Position numbers and translations under genes: made by a program
Assembly: GCF_025370755.1 (NCBI RefSeq)
Contig: NZ_JAMXFC010000039.1
Location: 1-64,000, forward strand
DNA from: Laspinema sp. D2d
GTDB taxonomy: Bacteria > Cyanobacteriota > Cyanobacteriia > Cyanobacteriales > Laspinemataceae
Length of the DNA: 64,000 nt
Reading direction: 5' to 3'
Part shown: piece after piece, positions 20,883-31,469 of the stretch
Layout of the letters: every line of letters starts with the position of its first letter
How positions within the stretch are numbered: the first letter of the stretch is position 1
Notes under the pieces: model-generated
Seen by the model: the letters and a program-made list of their open reading frames with translations, nothing else
The model's database searches: none
What the model was told of the DNA's origin: nothing

Positions 20883-20929
20883 GGGAGTAATCTACCCTAA
20901 ATTAGGGCTAGAAATCCCGTTTTACTCCC
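20883..20929 (-). terminator. Terminator of csaB
   Basis: On the minus strand GGGAGTAA and TTACTCCC form the outer stem with a CCCTAA/TTAGGG inner stem. A run of Ts follows (AATTTTTT). It lies 26 bp past the csaB stop. Confidence 0.7.
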
Positions 20930-20954
20930 GGGGTTTTTATTTGATAAAAATTCA

Positions 20955-22019
20955 TTAGGGTCTGGTGAAAAAATTGGCAAAGAAAGTATGCAAGAGTTCT
21001 TCATGAATCAAGGCACGATCGACAATGGCTTGAATGGAAATATCAGAAAGTGGCTCACCATTGGCATAGTGTTCTATCCAAAGTTTACTAATGATATTAG
21101 GGTCTTCGGGGATGTCCGTTAATTCCCAGCCTGGGAGTTCTAACTCAGTCATGAGTTGAGTCACTTTCGGATCATAACTAATCGCGAAACAGCGACATCC
21201 TTCCGCAGCCGCCATAATTAAACTGTGAAATCGCATTCCGATAGTCATGTCAACCCCGCGAAAGAGTCCTTTAAGTTCCCGGGGGTCTTCAATCATAAAT
21301 AGATGATTGGGTCCGGGAAGTTGGGCTTGAATCGATTGAGCGATCGGCAAATCTTGAGACGCTTGAAAGGGAACCAATAACAGACAAGTATTAGTAGCTT
21401 TTTGAAAGGAAATTAAGGCACGGGTGAGAGTGTCTAATCGGGCAGGAGTTAACAGAGGATGCGATCGCAAGTTTACCGCAACCCGAGGGGCGGGTAAATC
21501 CCATAACCCGGGAACAGGTTTCCCCTCTAACGCCCAAACCGGATCTGGTGCCATTGTAAAGGGAATCTGCCATTCGGCGAGTAAAGCAGCCGAACCGCGA
21601 TCGCGCACACTCACCCGAGTGCATCGAGAAAACGTCTGTTTTGCAATCTGGCGGGTGAAGGGGCGTTGTAAAGGACCTACCCCTTGTCCCCAGGCGATCG
21701 TTTTTAATCCCAGTCCCTGCGCCAATCCCATCAACCCGGCATAATACAAGGGGCTAACTGCGCTGGTGACATCTTGGATCAAGCTGCCTCCCCCCCAAAT
21801 AAACACATCTGACTGCCGCAGCAGTTGCCCGACAGAAACTACTGACATTCGATTACAGGCAGAGACTTGATAGCGATCGCGAGTCTGGGGGGGATTGCCC
21901 GAGAGTACCACTGGGGTGACCCCTTCCGGCAGCATCTGCAATAACGAGGCTAACAGCGCCTCATCCCCAGCATTCCCTTTTCCATAATATCCACAACAGA
22001 CCGCCCGAATTGGCCCCAC
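20955..22019 (-). CDS. csaB: Polysaccharide pyruvyl transferase CsaB
   Basis: CsaB-type enzymes transfer pyruvate from phosphoenolpyruvate to a sugar of a secondary cell-wall or surface polysaccharide, giving a ketal that anchors SLH-domain proteins. The 354-residue sequence shows the family's N-terminal GYYGKGNAGDEALL loop, then FIWGGGSLIQD, a GQGVGPL segment, SVRDRGSAALL, and MRFHSLIMAAAEG with the conserved His. This is a GT-B-like pyruvyltransferase fold and full length for the group. It is a single gene with its own terminator; the start is ATG 22019. Confidence 0.9.
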   Translation of the reverse strand: MGPIRAVCCGYYGKGNAGDEALLASLLQMLPEGVTPVVLSGNPPQTRDRYQVSACNRMSVVSVGQLLRQSDVFIWGGGSLIQDVTSAVSPLYYAGLMGLAQGLGLKTIAWGQGVGPLQRPFTRQIAKQTFSRCTRVSVRDRGSAALLAEWQIPFTMAPDPVWALEGKPVPGLWDLPAPRVAVNLRSHPLLTPARLDTLTRALISFQKATNTCLLLVPFQASQDLPIAQSIQAQLPGPNHLFMIEDPRELKGLFRGVDMTIGMRFHSLIMAAAEGCRCFAISYDPKVTQLMTELELPGWELTDIPEDPNIISKLWIEHYANGEPLSDISIQAIVDRALIHEELLHTFFANFFTRP

Positions 22020-22183
22020 AATCTTTCTCCTGTCAAACTCAGCAATGGATTAAATATTTTGCACTTCCCTCATAACAGGATTAACCCATCACCCTTGTCA
22101 AGAGGTTGGAGTCCTCCCCGATCAGGTTAAAATAAAACACAACAAAGGCTAATACGGAATCCGGTTGGAGTAGGTCTTTCAAA

Positions 22184-22235
22184 ACCCACACCCTCAAAGG
22201 TGGGGTTATAGGGACAAAGCCTGCCTATGCAGGCT
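22184..22235 (+). repeat. Dispersed palindromic repeat R1, copy A
   Basis: This is the clearest copy. It reads CACCCTC-GGTGGGGTTATAGG, then GACAAAGCCTGCCTATGCAGGCT, giving two consecutive small hairpins. It lies upstream of the DUF2499 gene in the ~290-bp region shared with the csaB promoter. A MITE-end-like GGATTGGTATAAG follows at about 22263. Confidence 0.75.
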
Positions 22236-22312
22236 CATACAGAAAATCGATTTTTAACCCCTGGATTGGTATAAGCGCCTCTTGTGTTGTCTATTTTTTA
22301 CCGATTAAATTC

Positions 22313-22687
22313 ATGCACGCCCTGTCTCTTCCCACCTGGATGATTCACATTTCCAGCGTCATTGAGTGGATCGCCGCCATTTGGCTGATTTGGCGCTATG
22401 GCGAACTAACGGGCGATCGCTATTGGCGAGGATTATCCTTTGCCATGCTTCCGGCATTGGTGGGGGCGATGTGTGCTTGTACCTGGCACTATTTTGATAA
22501 TCCCACCTCCTTAGACTGGTTAGTAACCCTACAAGCCACCATGACGGTAGTAGGAAACTGTACCCTCTGTCTAGCAGCTTGGTGGATTTGGCGATCGACA
22601 AAACTTCACGACAAATCGAAGAATTCTACGGTAATGGAGGAGAGTCAAGAACCGGCGATCGGATCTCCATCAAGAGACGGGAGATAA
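22313..22687 (+). CDS. Ycf49-like DUF2499 membrane protein
   Basis: This 124-residue protein matches DUF2499 (the Ycf49 family of cyanobacteria and plastids): LSLPTWMIHISSVIEWI at the start, then ALVGAMCACTWHYFDN and three to four hydrophobic helices. Function is unknown; conservation in photosynthetic lineages suggests a thylakoid or plastid-related role. The polar C-terminal ~25 residues run into a purine-rich minisatellite and end inside its first unit, so the native stop may have been displaced. A DUF3593 gene follows 150 bp downstream. Confidence 0.85.
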   Translation: MHALSLPTWMIHISSVIEWIAAIWLIWRYGELTGDRYWRGLSFAMLPALVGAMCACTWHYFDNPTSLDWLVTLQATMTVVGNCTLCLAAWWIWRSTKLHDKSKNSTVMEESQEPAIGSPSRDGR

Positions 22688-22760
22688 GGAGGATGCGGGA
22701 GATAGGGAGGATGGGGGAGATAGGGAGGATGGGGAAGATGGGGGAGATGATGCGGAAAAA
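22677..22760 (+). repeat. Purine-rich minisatellite, first block
   Basis: Degenerate tandem units of about 9-18 bp built from GGGAGATAGGGAGGATG. The block contains the stop codon of the DUF2499 gene. It has the same unit family as the larger blocks at 23137-23375. Confidence 0.75.
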
Positions 22761-22840
22761 ATAACAGGATAAACCCGGGCAAAGTTAACGCACTCCTCCA
22801 AATTTTGTAGATAAAATCCAGAAGTTTTTAAGATAAACCG

Positions 22841-23403
<563 letters not shown>

Positions 23404-23465
23404 AAATCAAGAGGGGGAAGTCGGATATAATTCCGAAACCCCCTCGATCAGAATAGATGGGTAAT

Positions 23466-26066
23466 TTATTCTGGTGGCAGTAGTGCCATTGGATTGACCG
23501 CACCTTGTCCAGAGGCATGGATTTCAAAGTGCAGGTGGGGTCCAGTGCTGAAGCCGGTGCTTCCCATTTCAGCAACTTGTTGACCTTGTTCGACTTGCTG
23601 TCCTTCTTGCACCATAATCCGGTGATTGTGGGCGTATAAGGTAACACTGCCATCAGGATGCTCGATCTCAACCAGATTTCCATAACCACCGGAGTTCCAC
23701 CCCGCAGTGATAACTACACCAGTGGCGGCGGCATAAATCGGGGTGCCGGTGGGTCCGGCGATATCGATTCCCTTGTGCATCCGACCCCAGCGCCAGCCAT
23801 AACCAGAAGTGAACACGCCATGAGCAGGCCAAATAAAGCCATTAAAGGTAGGCTGACTGTCGGGAAGATAGGTATCTGGAGCTTTTAACGGGGGCAACTC
23901 CGGAGAGACTATCTGTCCCACAGCAGGTTGCATCAGGGGTGCATAGGTTTCCGATCCAACGGGCGCTACCGCGAGGATCTCTTCTCTTTGGCTTTCCTGT
24001 GCTCTGGGGGCGTTTTCTAAGGTTTCGTTGGGCTGTGGGTTGAACTGGGGATTGATCCGTTCTGATGGCCCAGCGGGGGCAGTGGAAGTGGTCCGAACAG
24101 CCAAGGTATTCGGAAGGGTCGCTGGAACGGATTCCCCGCTGGCTTCTAAACTGAGGTTTTCAGTTTTGTATTTTTCGCGAAGTTTTTCGATTTCCGCTCG
24201 TAAACTATCGACGTAACGGGTTTCGAGTAGCTCCGGTTCTATCCCATGAGCCTGTATGGACTCAGTGAACGAGCTGCCTTCATCCGCCTGGGCAGAAAGT
24301 TGCGGTTCAACTCTAGGAGAGTTTTCAGCGACGGAGGTCTCGTCTTGGGGTTGAGAAGTTGTCTCTACTGCCTCAATTTGGGAGTGTTGACCGAGGGCTT
24401 CTTGTTCCCGATACTTTTGCCGCAGTTTGAGAATGTCAGCCCTTAACCCATCAATATGGTCACTTTCATTGGCTTCCGTTTCCACGGAGGGAGCCGCTTG
24501 AGCGATGAGGGTTGCGGTGCTGCTTGCCGATCGCATCTCTTCGCTGACTGAGCGATCGCCAGTCATCAAGTCTGATGCGCTTTCCGGAGTTCGCTCAATC
24601 ACTGAGACGGCGGTTTCCGGAATCGAGGCGATCGCTTCTGATGGTTTATTTGGGGCAATCAGTGCAAAGGTGGTGTCTGTTGTGACTGATTTAGGTAAGG
24701 CAACGACATCACTTTTTGCTGATGCGGACAGATCCCTTGCTTCCTCGCGGTTTAGGTGACTCAGGTCCCCGGCGATGGAGTTAGGTCCCGATTCCGTTGA
24801 ACTCAACGGAATTTTAATGGTCTGATTGACTTCGAGTAAGTCTGGATCGTTGAGGCTATTCGCTTCAGCGATTTTTTCTGCCGATACGCCATTCCGGAGG
24901 GCGATCGCATCGAGGGTATCTCCGAAACTGACTTGGTAGATGCGCGTCGCTGATGCGCTTTCTACCGCAGGAATCGCGATCGCCCCATTCATATCCGGTT
25001 CAGCCAGGTTTAACGCCGTGGGGTCGTCATTTTCGCTTTCCGGGAAGCTCGATAACTCAGGCTGTAAAGCTTCTTCCTGACGGGTTTCCTGTTCGGGGGT
25101 CACTAAGGGAACGAATCCCGAGGTCTCACCGGCGTTCACTTCCGCTGTAGCCGGTTGGGAAATTTCCTGTGCGTTCCCGGTGGAATTTTCTTCCAAGTAG
25201 GATTGCCAACCTGGGGAAGTTCGTTGGGAATTGACCTGGGACGGGGTAGCTTCCCCCTCGGGCCTTATGCCACCGAGTAAGGGTTCGCTTGTTCTACCCT
25301 CCAAGGAGAGGGAGTTTACAACGGTCCCTTCCGTGGACTCTTGACCTTCAACCTGGGGAACTAATCCAGATGGAGCCATTTCCGGCCCGGGGCCGTCCGA
25401 CTCCTGAGACATTCCCAGGGATGATTCAACGACTGAACTGACCGACTCCTCACCCCACCACTCCGCCAGACTTGGATCCAGGGTGGGTTCATCGGATTGA
25501 ACCACTCCTGCGCTGGAAACCCCGGAATCAGAGCGAATTTCGTCTATTTGCCAGCTAAAACTTGCGCCAGCAGGGTTCCCTTCGCGAGCCAATTCCTGTG
25601 GGTATGGAAGGGTTAAGTTGACTTCCCCGGTTCCTTCGGCTTGGCCGCGATCGCCTGGATTAGAGGCCATCTGTGAGGGTACCGGACCCTGTTCAGTTAG
25701 GGTCCAGGGAGTTGCTTCTTCCTGAACTTGGGGTTCTACAGCAGACGGATCTACAGTAGTTTGTTCTGCTATCTGGGTTCCGGCCTCATCTGTTGAGGCT
25801 GCTTCTGCCTCCAGTGTGGACCAAGAACCGGGATCGGTAGCAGAGGTATCTGCTGCGATCGGTGGCTCTGATGCTCCAGCACCTTCGCCTTGTTGAGGCA
25901 GCAATATGCTAGACGCCCCCATCGAAATTGCAAGTCCAATCATGGCTGCCGAGGTACGAACCTTACGGGGGCCAGCGAGTACCTGTCTAATCTCTGCTAC
26001 CGTCCGATTGCTATCGGCGGCACAGGAGGGAACAGGTTTTACCTTCTGCGGAAATGCTCGTTTCAA
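23466..26066 (-). CDS. LysM-M23 envelope metallopeptidase
   Basis: This 866-residue cell-envelope protein has a cytoplasmic basic N-terminus, one membrane anchor (about residues 40-57), and a long acidic Ser/Glu-rich region. A LysM peptidoglycan-binding domain follows (about 375-420, YQVSFGDTLDAIALRNGVS). Two similar short coiled-coil segments come next (DGLRADILKLRQKYREQ and DSLRAEIEKLREKYKTE). The C-terminal M23 endopeptidase domain has complete zinc/catalytic residues (HKGIDIAGP and HLHFEIH). M23 proteins cut peptide cross-links or, as in EnvC/NlpD, activate amidases during cell separation. With all ligands present this one is likely catalytic. The ~320-residue disordered spacer before LysM is unusually long. 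Confidence 0.9.
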   Translation of the reverse strand: MKRAFPQKVKPVPSCAADSNRTVAEIRQVLAGPRKVRTSAAMIGLAISMGASSILLPQQGEGAGASEPPIAADTSATDPGSWSTLEAEAASTDEAGTQIAEQTTVDPSAVEPQVQEEATPWTLTEQGPVPSQMASNPGDRGQAEGTGEVNLTLPYPQELAREGNPAGASFSWQIDEIRSDSGVSSAGVVQSDEPTLDPSLAEWWGEESVSSVVESSLGMSQESDGPGPEMAPSGLVPQVEGQESTEGTVVNSLSLEGRTSEPLLGGIRPEGEATPSQVNSQRTSPGWQSYLEENSTGNAQEISQPATAEVNAGETSGFVPLVTPEQETRQEEALQPELSSFPESENDDPTALNLAEPDMNGAIAIPAVESASATRIYQVSFGDTLDAIALRNGVSAEKIAEANSLNDPDLLEVNQTIKIPLSSTESGPNSIAGDLSHLNREEARDLSASAKSDVVALPKSVTTDTTFALIAPNKPSEAIASIPETAVSVIERTPESASDLMTGDRSVSEEMRSASSTATLIAQAAPSVETEANESDHIDGLRADILKLRQKYREQEALGQHSQIEAVETTSQPQDETSVAENSPRVEPQLSAQADEGSSFTESIQAHGIEPELLETRYVDSLRAEIEKLREKYKTENLSLEASGESVPATLPNTLAVRTTSTAPAGPSERINPQFNPQPNETLENAPRAQESQREEILAVAPVGSETYAPLMQPAVGQIVSPELPPLKAPDTYLPDSQPTFNGFIWPAHGVFTSGYGWRWGRMHKGIDIAGPTGTPIYAAATGVVITAGWNSGGYGNLVEIEHPDGSVTLYAHNHRIMVQEGQQVEQGQQVAEMGSTGFSTGPHLHFEIHASGQGAVNPMALLPPE

Positions 26067-27094
26067 AAAAACGACCTCCTAACGACCAGTGCTTAACTGT
26101 CTTTATAAGTCAATGAATTTACCACCAGTCTATGATGCAGATCACATCACTGAGAGACCGAAGTCACTGACAACAGAATGTTACTTAGGCAAGATTACCC
26201 TGATTTTCTGTTTTCGACAAGTTGGTAGTGTTCACAAAATGTTAACGGGCAATTTATATTCCTTTATCCAGCGCTTCTTTCAGGCGAAATTAACTTCTGC
26301 GCTTTCGCGTTCCGTTCTGCCTTGAATTCTAGGGGACAAGCTCCATGTTTCAGAAAAAAGCTGCTGTTTGGTGATTATAAGGCATTTAGACCGGAATCCC
26401 TGTTTCAATCGCTACGAATCTGGTTGAATAACCCTGTTGCTCTATTTAGCGCCCTTTTTAGGGCCCTTAATTGGGACCTAAAATCCGGGGAAAAACTCGC
26501 ACTTGGGTCGGTTTACAGATACCGTAACTCTTGCCCCCATCCGGGTTGTTTGCTGATTTAACAGAACTGGACCCAGACTGGAATTGACCCGACTCCCGAT
26601 TTAAGTAAATGTACCAGGTTTGGTTTGAGGTATTTTCCCTCAATCCTTCAGATGAGACTTTAAGCAGATTTAACTCTAAAGCACAACCGTATCCCGGGGA
26701 TACTCCTAGTTTTGATTCTCTTCCCCCATTCCGGTCGTTCGTTCCAAGAATTTGGCTCTCTAAGCCTACGGGATAAGGGTTTGAAGGGAATCGCCCCCTA
26801 AAATTGAATGATGAAATTCTATGGAGAAAAGGCGATCGCCACCCGGGTAGTTCTATATGAATTTCTTATGATTTGCGGAAATTCAATCCCGGATGGGGTG
26901 AGGCATTTTTAGCCCGCCCCCGTGAGGTCCCTTCAAGTCATTTCCTCCAGAAAATCTAGGGCGGGGGTAGAGAAAGGGGAAGAAAAACCAGGTTTGTGGA
27001 GAAAATCTGGAGCCATTAGGCCCAAATCCAGGGAGTGAAACCTGGTTTCTTGTCCCTGTTTAGAATGGAATACTCACCCAAAGTCCTAGTCTCG
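26067..27094. other. Intergenic region, no convincing gene
   Basis: About 1 kb. The left part is the leader and promoter of the M23 gene. The middle has only short + frames (26089-26325, 26322-26561) without family resemblance. The right end carries the trmL terminator at 26985-27048. Confidence 0.4.
26985..27048 (-). terminator. Terminator of trmL (AAACCAGGTTT type)
   Basis: AAACCAGGTTT at 26985-26995 and its exact complement at 27038-27048 form a long-loop hairpin with a T-run on the minus strand. The AAACC-GGTTT motif recurs near 20860, 27645 and 46620 and looks like a dispersed terminator-type repeat. Confidence 0.6.
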
Positions 27095-27556
27095 TCAGTG
27101 GAGTTGACCCAATTGGCGGAGCGCTTCAAATAGACCTAAAGCCGCACTGACAGACAAATTCAGACTGCGAACCTTGGGATGGGTCATGGGGATATAAAGG
27201 GTGCGATCGCACTCCGCCAAGAGTTCGGGAGATAACCCCGTGGTTTCGGAACCAAACAATAACCAGTCATTGGGTTGAAATTCAAACTCAATGTAATTAT
27301 CAGCCCCTCGGGCACTAAACCCTAATTGACGACCTCCACCCTGACGGTGAAACGCCCGAAACGCCGCTAAATCCTCATGGTAGTGAACATCGACATAGGG
27401 CCAATAATCCAATCCCGCCCGTTTGAGATAGCGATCGCTAATCTCAAATCCCAAGGGAGCAACTAAATGAAGCGGCGTCCCCGTCGCCGCACAGGTGCGG
27501 GCAATATTGCCCGTATTGGGAGGAATTTGGGGATGAACTAAGACAACTTGAGGCAT
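27095..27556 (-). CDS. trmL: tRNA (cytidine/uridine-34 2'-O)-methyltransferase TrmL
   Basis: TrmL methylates the ribose of the wobble base in tRNA-Leu isoacceptors. This 153-residue SPOUT (trefoil-knot) enzyme shows VLVHPQIPPNTGNIARTCAA at the start, LVAPLGFEISDRYLKRAGLDYW, LLFGSETTGLSPELL and the C-terminal IPMTHPKVRSLNLSVSAAL knot with the SAM-binding residues. Length and motifs are normal. It is a single gene; the start is ATG 27556. Confidence 0.93.
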   Translation of the reverse strand: MPQVVLVHPQIPPNTGNIARTCAATGTPLHLVAPLGFEISDRYLKRAGLDYWPYVDVHYHEDLAAFRAFHRQGGGRQLGFSARGADNYIEFEFQPNDWLLFGSETTGLSPELLAECDRTLYIPMTHPKVRSLNLSVSAALGLFEALRQLGQLH

Positions 27557-27646
27557 GGAGCGCGTACCGTTTCTCTATCCAACTCGGTATCCAAGGCGAT
27601 CGGGGTTCCCGATCCGAGGCTATCCGGGTATCATTTAACCAGAAAC

Positions 27647-27690
27647 CGGGTTCAATGATAGAAATTTTTAATCATCCGACCTTGAACCCG
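27647..27690 (-). terminator. Hairpin downstream of gshA
   Basis: CGGGTTCAA (27647-27655) pairs with TTGAACCCG (27682-27690). It lies 37 bp past the gshA stop on its strand. Confidence 0.55.
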
Positions 27691-27726
27691 ATTGATTAGA
27701 TATTCTGATTGACTCCGGGGACTTGA

Positions 27727-28878
27727 TCAGGCAACCCAAGGGTGACAGAGTTTATCTTCTAATTCCGCCTCTTGGTCACTCATCGAGGCGATCGCCCCTT
27801 GAATCACTTGCCGAGGGTCCAGCCCCCGGTCCACCGACTTTAACCACCGTTGCGCTTCATTCCCTTCCCGCAGAATTTTTTTCAGGGGAGACAGAAAACA
27901 GCTAAATCCATGTCTCTTCGCCGTCGGCAACACCTCTTCATAGAGTTCCTCAATCCAATCTCGGGCCAGAATCGTTCTCCCATCTTGCCAGTGCCGCAAT
28001 TGAGCATCTAAACTGCGGTGAGCTACGGCAGACTCATTGGCATCGGTGAGGGCAATTAGGTCATCAGCGCGGGTTTGTGCCGGTAACAAGCTCAGTTCTA
28101 AGGGGTCTAGGTGGGGATTTTCAATTAACTGCCACAACCGGGCCTCTAGGAACGCAGAAATGGCAAGTAAGGCGATCGGGTCGGAGACTAATTCACAGAT
28201 TCGCAATTCTAGGCGATTGAGAGTGTAGGGACGGCGATCGCCATTGGGACGCACCGAACTCCAAAAATGCCGGACATTTTGAAACACCCCCGTCTCTAAC
28301 TGTTGCTCCGTCCACCGGATAAAATGAGCATGATTTTCAAACAACGGGGCCGTTTCCGGCACTTGCGGGAACAGATGCCAGCGCGTAGAGTGATACCCCG
28401 TCACTTCCCCATCCAGGAACGGCGAGGCCGCACTCAGGGCCAAATACAACGGGGCCTCCAAGTGAATCAACCGACAAGCGCGCATCAGCAAATCTGGATT
28501 ATCGATGCCCACATTAATGTGAACACTCGCCGTTACCACTTTCGTCCCATAAGTGTTCTCGATATACCCGTGATAGGGGTTATGGGGGTCCGATCGATAA
28601 AAGTGGTCGGTCCTACCCAAAGAGAGGCTACTCCCGGGAATTAATGTGTAATTCCCCACCGTCTGGAGATACTCCCGCAGGATTCGCCGAGGCCGGACCA
28701 GTTCACATAACAACTGCTCATACCGCAACAGGGGTGGCGTCGTATATTCTACATTCCGGTTATCGGGCTCCCTCATAAAGCGCGGTAGAGCCTCCACAAT
28801 TTTATCGGAGAGTCCGACAATATCTCCCTGGGGCGTCCCCGTATAAATTTCCACCTCAAAGCCTTTCGATAGCAGCAT
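27727..28878 (-). CDS. gshA: Glutamate-cysteine ligase, cyanobacterial type
   Basis: This enzyme makes gamma-glutamylcysteine, the first step of glutathione synthesis, from Glu, Cys and ATP. The 383-residue sequence belongs to the cyanobacterial GshA group: it starts MLLSKGFEVEIYTGTPQGDI, has NVEYTTPPLLRYEQLL, a conserved ASVHINVGIDNPDLLMRACR segment and NRLELRICELVSD. Its length is normal for that group. gshB is not in the window. It is a single gene with its own hairpin; the start is ATG 28878. Confidence 0.9.
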   Translation of the reverse strand: MLLSKGFEVEIYTGTPQGDIVGLSDKIVEALPRFMREPDNRNVEYTTPPLLRYEQLLCELVRPRRILREYLQTVGNYTLIPGSSLSLGRTDHFYRSDPHNPYHGYIENTYGTKVVTASVHINVGIDNPDLLMRACRLIHLEAPLYLALSAASPFLDGEVTGYHSTRWHLFPQVPETAPLFENHAHFIRWTEQQLETGVFQNVRHFWSSVRPNGDRRPYTLNRLELRICELVSDPIALLAISAFLEARLWQLIENPHLDPLELSLLPAQTRADDLIALTDANESAVAHRSLDAQLRHWQDGRTILARDWIEELYEEVLPTAKRHGFSCFLSPLKKILREGNEAQRWLKSVDRGLDPRQVIQGAIASMSDQEAELEDKLCHPWVA

Positions 28879-29619
28879 GATTTATCCTCCGCTCAATAGT
28901 TCTGCCTGAAATCGGGTGAATCGCAAGGGTGTCATCCTCATCCTAAATCCCTCCCTCATGATGAAAGAGGAATTTGGATTGAGCTTCCCCTTCTTCCATT
29001 ATGAGAGCACAGGTGCGGGGATATTGACAGAAGAAGCGATCTGCGGCCCCCTTTCTGGTCCCTAGGAGAGGGCGCTCATGAAAAATTTGCCCTTTCAGGG
29101 TTGTCCCCGTTTTATTCAAATAAATACTGCCCTGGGTCTGGTCCTGGGATAAGGAATCTCTTTGACCCAAATTTCCTTGCTCCCAATTCTGTGCCTGATT
29201 TGTACTGAGGATGGCCTACAGATGGATTGCAACTCTTTCAATGAGCTGATGTTTTCTCTCCCAGACGGTTTTTCACCGAAGAAAAGCCCGATTCTCGAAG
29301 ATTAAAACCAGAGTGGGTAAGGGTTCTGAGACCATTTCTCCTTTCAGGGTTTGCCGTGGCACTTAGAATTCCCTAGCAAACTCACCCCCTCCCCCCCTTG
29401 TCAATGGTTCCACACAATCAGACACTTAACTTGTTAAGAGCAGCCGTCAGCCATCAGCTATCGGCTATGCTTGCACCTGCGTGCAAGTACCGAGTCCCCG
29501 GGTTTTGCAATGGCAGCTACGCTTTCTGTTAAGACTGGCCGCTGATTCAAGGCGAACGACTCGGAGGCGACCGGCTGAGTGCTCACGGCTGACCGCGTGA
29601 CGCTGTTGAGAGGTTTTTC
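28879..29619. other. Shared upstream region of gshA and glgC
   Basis: 740 bp between divergent genes. It has no convincing gene. It holds a hairpin CTTGCAC-ctgc-GTGCAAG at 29470-29487 within a run of the common GTCAGCCATCAGC / CGGCTGA-type cyanobacterial repeat (29440-29600). The glgC leader therefore starts inside repeat DNA. Confidence 0.45.
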
Positions 29620-30912
29620 GTGAAAAAAGTCTTAGCCATTATTCTTGGAGGAGGCGCTGGCACCCGTCTCTACCCATTAACCAAGATGCGGGCCAAACCA
29701 GCCGTGCCACTGGCCGGGAAATATCGCCTGATCGATATTCCCGTGAGTAACTGTATTAACTCTGACATTCTCAAAATCTACGTTCTAACTCAGTTCAACT
29801 CGGCGTCTTTAAACCGTCACCTTGCTCGTGCCTACAATTTCTCTGGCTTTAGCGAGGGGTTTGTAGAGGTCCTGGCGGCCCAGCAAACGGCGGAAAATCC
29901 GACCAGTTGGTTCCAGGGGACCGCTGATGCAGTTCGCAAATATCTGTGGCTGTTTGAAGAATGGGATATTGATCAATATTTGATTTTGTCCGGGGACCAT
30001 CTTTATCGGATGGACTATCGCGAGTTTTTGCAACGCCATCGCGAAACCAATGCCGATATTACCCTCTCGGTATTGCCGATTGATGAGAAACGGGCTTCAG
30101 ATTTTGGTCTGATGAAGATTGACGACAATGGCCGAGTGGTTTCCTTTAGCGAAAAGCCCAAAGGAGATGCTTTGCGCCAAATGGCGGTCGATACGACGGC
30201 TTTGGGTTTAACCCCAGAGGAAGCTCAAAAAACGCCTTACATTGCCTCAATGGGGATTTATGTCTTTAATAAAGATGTAATGGCGAAGCTACTCCGGGAA
30301 TCTACCGATCGCACGGATTTTGGGAAGGAAATTATTCCCGCTTCCTCAAGCGAGTATAACGTTCAAGCCTATTTGTTTAAAGGGTACTGGGAAGATATCG
30401 GAACGATGGAATCGTTCTACGATGCTAATTTGGCCTTAACGAAGCAACCTCACCCACCCTTTAGCTTCTATGATGAAAAAGCACCCATTTACACTCGTCC
30501 CCGGTATTTGCCGCCGACTAAGTTGTTAGATGCTCATGTCACAGAGTCGATTATTGGGGAAGGTTGTATTCTCAAGGAATGTCGGATTGAACATTCGGTG
30601 TTAGGGGTGCGAGCGCGCATTGAAGCGGGCTGTTTGATTCAAGATAGTCTGATTATGGGTTCGGACTTCTACGAACCCTTTGCTGAACGCCAATCCGGTT
30701 CTCAAAAAGGTGGGGTTCCCTTGGGAATTGGTTCGGATACGACGATTCGTCGGGCGATCGTTGATAAAAATGCCCGCATCGGTCGCAAGGTACAAATTAT
30801 CAATAAAGACCATGTGGAAGAAGCCAATCGCGAAAGTGAGGGGTTCTATATCCGTAATGGAATTGTCGTCGTTCTGAAAAATGCCATCATTACTGATGGA
30901 ACTGTGATTTAA
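29620..30912 (+). CDS. glgC: Glucose-1-phosphate adenylyltransferase GlgC
   Basis: GlgC makes ADP-glucose from glucose 1-phosphate and ATP, the committed step of glycogen synthesis in the cytosol; the family in cyanobacteria is activated by 3-phosphoglycerate and inhibited by phosphate. The 430-residue sequence has the nucleotide-binding [12 protein letters not shown] loop near residue 10, [20 protein letters not shown], the substrate-binding DFGKEIIP region and a C-terminal left-handed beta-helix rich in hexapeptide-like turns. Start is GTG at 29620, matching the normal [12 protein letters not shown]-terminus. Confidence 0.97.
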   Translation: MKKVLAIILGGGAGTRLYPLTKMRAKPAVPLAGKYRLIDIPVSNCINSDILKIYVLTQFNSASLNRHLARAYNFSGFSEGFVEVLAAQQTAENPTSWFQGTADAVRKYLWLFEEWDIDQYLILSGDHLYRMDYREFLQRHRETNADITLSVLPIDEKRASDFGLMKIDDNGRVVSFSEKPKGDALRQMAVDTTALGLTPEEAQKTPYIASMGIYVFNKDVMAKLLRESTDRTDFGKEIIPASSSEYNVQAYLFKGYWEDIGTMESFYDANLALTKQPHPPFSFYDEKAPIYTRPRYLPPTKLLDAHVTESIIGEGCILKECRIEHSVLGVRARIEAGCLIQDSLIMGSDFYEPFAERQSGSQKGGVPLGIGSDTTIRRAIVDKNARIGRKVQIINKDHVEEANRESEGFYIRNGIVVVLKNAIITDGTVI

Positions 30913-31469
30913 AAGGGTTAAATTTTCCCTATTTTCTTTGAGCAGGAATGGCTTAATAGTCCATTTTTCCTGCTCAAAGAAAAAAAGTTCCTTTCCCTTA
31001 AATTCTGTATCAAACCTTCAGTCGTTATCTTTCAACTGTTCATAGAAACGACTGAAATTGTTTCTGGGTTGATCATCACAACAACCAGCACCGTTAGAAC
31101 GCCAATACAGTATTAAGTTCAAAGGACAAAAAAGCGGGGTTCTCGACCTTTCTAGGTTGCTGATGCCTACAGATGTTCTAAAGAAACCCCGTTTGTCCTT
31201 CCCCATACTGTACCAATGCCCTAGGGATTTAAACCAGGCCCTCGGTCTGCGGAAGCAACGACCCCAGTCGTGACGTTGAAGATTTGAAGGGGAAGGACTG
31301 AACTGCTGAGATTGAAGACAGTACGGAAATTGCGTTAGAACCCCAGAGTAAGAACCGAACTGAAGCCGGGGTTAAATTTAGATACCCTAGATTAGGAGCA
31401 CCGATCGCCTCGGCTGCTTCCAGAAAAAAACTATAGACTAAATCTTTAATCGGTATAGGAGGAATATTA
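30913..31469. other. glgC 3' end and dnaJ leader
   Basis: 557 bp. Contains the glgC hairpin (30933-30982), a possible 62-codon minus frame (31018-31206) without family resemblance, and two CGACT/AGTCG small hairpin motifs (31020-31052, 31245-31265) shared with other sites in the window. A strong AGGAGGA ribosome site at 31459-31466 serves the DnaJ gene. Confidence 0.45.
30933..30982. terminator. glgC downstream hairpin
   Basis: TTTCTTTGAGCAGGAA (30933-30948) is perfectly complementary to 30967-30982, a 16-bp stem with an 18-base loop and A/T-rich flanks on both sides. Confidence 0.75.

Noticed and set aside
26089-26561. Two short plus-strand frames upstream of the M23 gene
   Set aside because: Composition is not coding-like and no ribosome site is visible; probably chance frames in a leader.
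31018-31206. 62-codon minus-strand frame between glgC and the DnaJ gene
   Set aside because: Overlaps short palindromic repeats and has no resemblance or start signal.
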